Source: Xanthocytophaga flava (lineage in GTDB: Bacteria > Bacteroidota > Bacteroidia > Cytophagales > 172606-1). Taken from it: a stretch of 64,000 bases of DNA. The notes beneath the pieces were generated by a model, which saw only the letters and a program-made list of their open reading frames with translations, was not told the origin of the DNA and did not search any database. Both the position numbers and the translations under genes were made by a program. This document shows positions 62,389-64,000 of this stretch, one piece after another; the stretch's first letter is position 1, and every line of letters starts with the position of its first letter. The stretch is from contig JASJOS010000001.1 in assembly GCA_030068525.1 (NCBI GenBank), positions 1-64,000 on the forward strand, read 5' to 3'.

Positions 62389-62531
62389 ATCCACATTAAT
62401 TCAGGAATTCAAAAATCAGTCAATTCCTATCTATTTGGTAAAAGTGGGCAGTAACCTGTTCACTTTTATTTTTTTCCAACACTAACAAAACAATATAAAA
62501 CACTGTCATTCAAGACAAATACATTCATATC

Positions 62532-63623
62532 ATGTTCCGCACATTTTTCCGGGTACTAAAGTTTTTCCTGTTTCCCTTATCCCTATTATCACTATTCCGA
62601 TGTGGGTCTGGCTACAAAGAGAAAGATGGAAAGGTGACATACAATGGTAAAGAGATTGATACTTCAACCATGCATGGCTTTGTGGTATTGAATGATGCAT
62701 TTGCCAAAGACTCTGTTCAGGGATATTTCAGAGAAAGAGAAATCTCTGACAGCGATGGACCTACATTTCAGGCATTAGATGAAAATTATGCCAAAGACAA
62801 GAAAAATGTTTTTTATTGCACCAAAACACGTGATAGTCAAACATACTTCACAACCAGTTCTATTTATATTCAACGTCTCTCATCAGCAGACCCTGTCAGT
62901 TTTGCGGTTCTGGAATATGGGTATGCCAAAGACAAGCAACGAGCTTATTATGAAGGCAAACCCTTTGATATAACAGATCCAGATTCTTTCTCTGCACTAA
63001 ACAGCAATTTCTCCAAAGATCGCATACATGCCTATTATCGTTGTAATCCGGTTGCAAAAAGTAATGGAGAAAGCTTTGAAGTTCTTGATTATGATTTTGC
63101 CAGAGACAAAAATCATATTTATTACTATGGTGTAAATGAGGAAGGAGAGTATGACATACACATACTGGATTGTGATATGGCATCCTTTACGCGAATTGAA
63201 CAATGGTATTCCAAAGATAAAATCTCTGCTTTTTACAAAACAAAGCGTATTATAGGTTCTGATCCCGGTAGCTTTCAGAAACTAAACAGTGAATTTTCCA
63301 AAGACAAGTCTACAGTCTATTACCAGACAAAACCCATCAAGGGAGCAGATGCCTCAACCTTTCATTTGCTGGATGATTATTATGCTAAAGATACCACAGC
63401 TATATTCTGGACAAATTTACTACTTCAAGGAGCCAATCCCTCCCATTTTCAGATTTTAGAACTCGGATATGCAACAGATGGAAAGAAGGTATTCTATAAT
63501 GGTAAGATTGTTAAAGGGGCGGATGCAGCCAGCTTTAAAGCCTATCCACATGGTGTAGGAGACGCCGATGCAGAAGATAAACACAATAAGTTTTATGAAG
63601 GTCAAATTGTCAAATCTGAATAA
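62532..63623 (+). CDS. DKNYY-repeat lipoprotein
   Basis: A 363-residue protein with a lipoprotein-like signal (LLSLFRCGSGY, Cys about residue 24) and about nine tandem repeats of the DKNYY family. The repeat core is YAKDK-x3-YY followed by K-x-I-x-GAD-x2-SF-x-x-L. Examples are YAKDKKNVFY, YAKDKQRAYY, FSKDRIHAYY, FARDKNHIYY and FSKDKSTVYY. The repeats form a beta-rich solenoid of unknown function, often surface-exposed. The last repeats are less regular. Monocistronic; the convergent gene follows within 7 bases. Confidence 0.88.
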   Translation: MFRTFFRVLKFFLFPLSLLSLFRCGSGYKEKDGKVTYNGKEIDTSTMHGFVVLNDAFAKDSVQGYFREREISDSDGPTFQALDENYAKDKKNVFYCTKTRDSQTYFTTSSIYIQRLSSADPVSFAVLEYGYAKDKQRAYYEGKPFDITDPDSFSALNSNFSKDRIHAYYRCNPVAKSNGESFEVLDYDFARDKNHIYYYGVNEEGEYDIHILDCDMASFTRIEQWYSKDKISAFYKTKRIIGSDPGSFQKLNSEFSKDKSTVYYQTKPIKGADASTFHLLDDYYAKDTTAIFWTNLLLQGANPSHFQILELGYATDGKKVFYNGKIVKGADAASFKAYPHGVGDADAEDKHNKFYEGQIVKSE

Positions 63624-63629
63624 ACTGGT

Positions 63630-64000
63630 CTATTCAACATTTGCTTCTATATATGCCACATTACATAAAGGCAAAATTTCGTTTAGATTTGAGATGGCAG
63701 TATCTGAGAGTAAAGTGTCATTGACATCCAATATCCGAAGTTTGGTTAAATGACTGATAGAATCTGGTAGTGATTGCAATACATTCCCACTCAAATCCAA
63801 CCTGTGTAGGTGAGAACACCTCTTTATCTCAGAAGGGATGTGCTTTAATTGGTTTTTTTCCAGGTATAAGGCTTTCAGATGAGATAAATTGCCGATAGCA
63901 CTATTAATAGATGTTAGTTGATTACGATCCCATCGTAAAACAGCAAGAGACTTCAAATCACATACAGAAGCAGGAATATCACCAAAATGATTCTCTCCGG
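63630..64000 (-). CDS. Leucine-rich-repeat protein (partial, cut by the window edge)
   Basis: The C-terminal end of a leucine-rich-repeat protein: repeats LAVLRWDRNQLTSINSAIGN, LKALYLEKNQLKHIPSEIKR, LHRLDLSGNVLQSLPDSISH and LRILDVNDTLLSDTAI each have the LxxLxLxxN-x-L-x-x-hP pattern (23-residue type). The frame is open through the right edge (GDIPASVCDL precedes), so the true start and any enzymatic domain lie outside. Such proteins mediate protein contacts. The stop lies 7 bases from the stop of the convergent DKNYY gene; no terminator separates them. Confidence 0.85.
   Translation of the reverse strand, partial: GENHFGDIPASVCDLKSLAVLRWDRNQLTSINSAIGNLSHLKALYLEKNQLKHIPSEIKRCSHLHRLDLSGNVLQSLPDSISHLTKLRILDVNDTLLSDTAISNLNEILPLCNVAYIEANVE

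Noticed and set aside
1-64000. A CRISPR array or rRNA operon
   Set aside because: No regularly spaced direct repeats of 25-40 bases and no rRNA signature sequences were seen on either strand.

Overview
The window is Bacteroidota DNA, most likely from a gliding soil or aquatic Cytophagales. It has Bacteroidota-type conjugation genes (DUF4133, TraG, TraI, TraJ, TraK, TraM, TraN), -7 promoter boxes of the TAnnTTTG type, a type IX secretion C-terminal sorting signal, a BlaI/BlaR1 pair with TonB-type domains, and few Shine-Dalgarno sequences. The genus is an inference; there is no rRNA or complete tRNA to fix it.

Region 1 (1-13029): part of an integrative conjugative element, all on the + strand. 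A helicase-like protein cut by the window edge is followed by DUF4133, the VirB4-like ATPase TraG, three paralogous TraI-type periplasmic proteins, TraJ (VirB6-like), TraK (VirB8-like), TraM (VirB10-like) and TraN (VirB9-like). A DUF3945-like protein and two small DNA-binding proteins come next. Relaxase, coupling protein and integrase are not in the window.

Region 2 (13030-31156): accessory cargo, visibly more AT-rich in its middle. It holds a membrane-bound patatin-like phospholipase, a DUF3883 nuclease-like gene that looks like a mobile cassette with a palindromic end, and a serine recombinase. The most interesting part is a minus-strand cluster reading from 28425 to 18399. It encodes a degenerate metallo-beta-lactamase-fold (MBL) protein, a gluzincin metallopeptidase, two further MBL hydrolases, a single-chain E2-E1-JAB protein (ubiquitin-like conjugation and deconjugation enzymes fused), then a PLD/ParB-like protein and a primase-like protein. 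No ubiquitin-like modifier is recognisable. I interpret it as a candidate conflict (defence) system. It is followed by two decayed genes with in-frame stops and two opposed 48-nt tRNA 3' fragments (Thr and Pro), which look like attachment-site scars and probably mark the right end of the island.

Region 3 (31157-38700): small redox and regulatory genes: DoxX-like, an NmrA-type SDR, HxlR, a broken Crp/Fnr gene, two classical SDRs, AraC, two Crp/Fnr regulators and an NTF2-like protein. Three perfect TTACC-N4-GGTAA palindromes in its promoters suggest one shared regulatory circuit.

Region 4 (38701-64000): ordinary chromosome. It includes ornithine aminotransferase, DUF5522, ribosomal protein L28, an aspartyl protease with PDZ, an MFS sugar transporter, a universal stress protein, BlaI/BlaR1 with an operator dyad in its promoter, an ECF sigma factor with a membrane-anchored beta-barrel partner, surface lipoproteins, a LamG/T9SS protein, an RNase Z-like MBL, YjjG, EF-P, a LOG-family protein, an SF1 helicase, a DKNYY-repeat protein and the edge of a leucine-rich-repeat gene.
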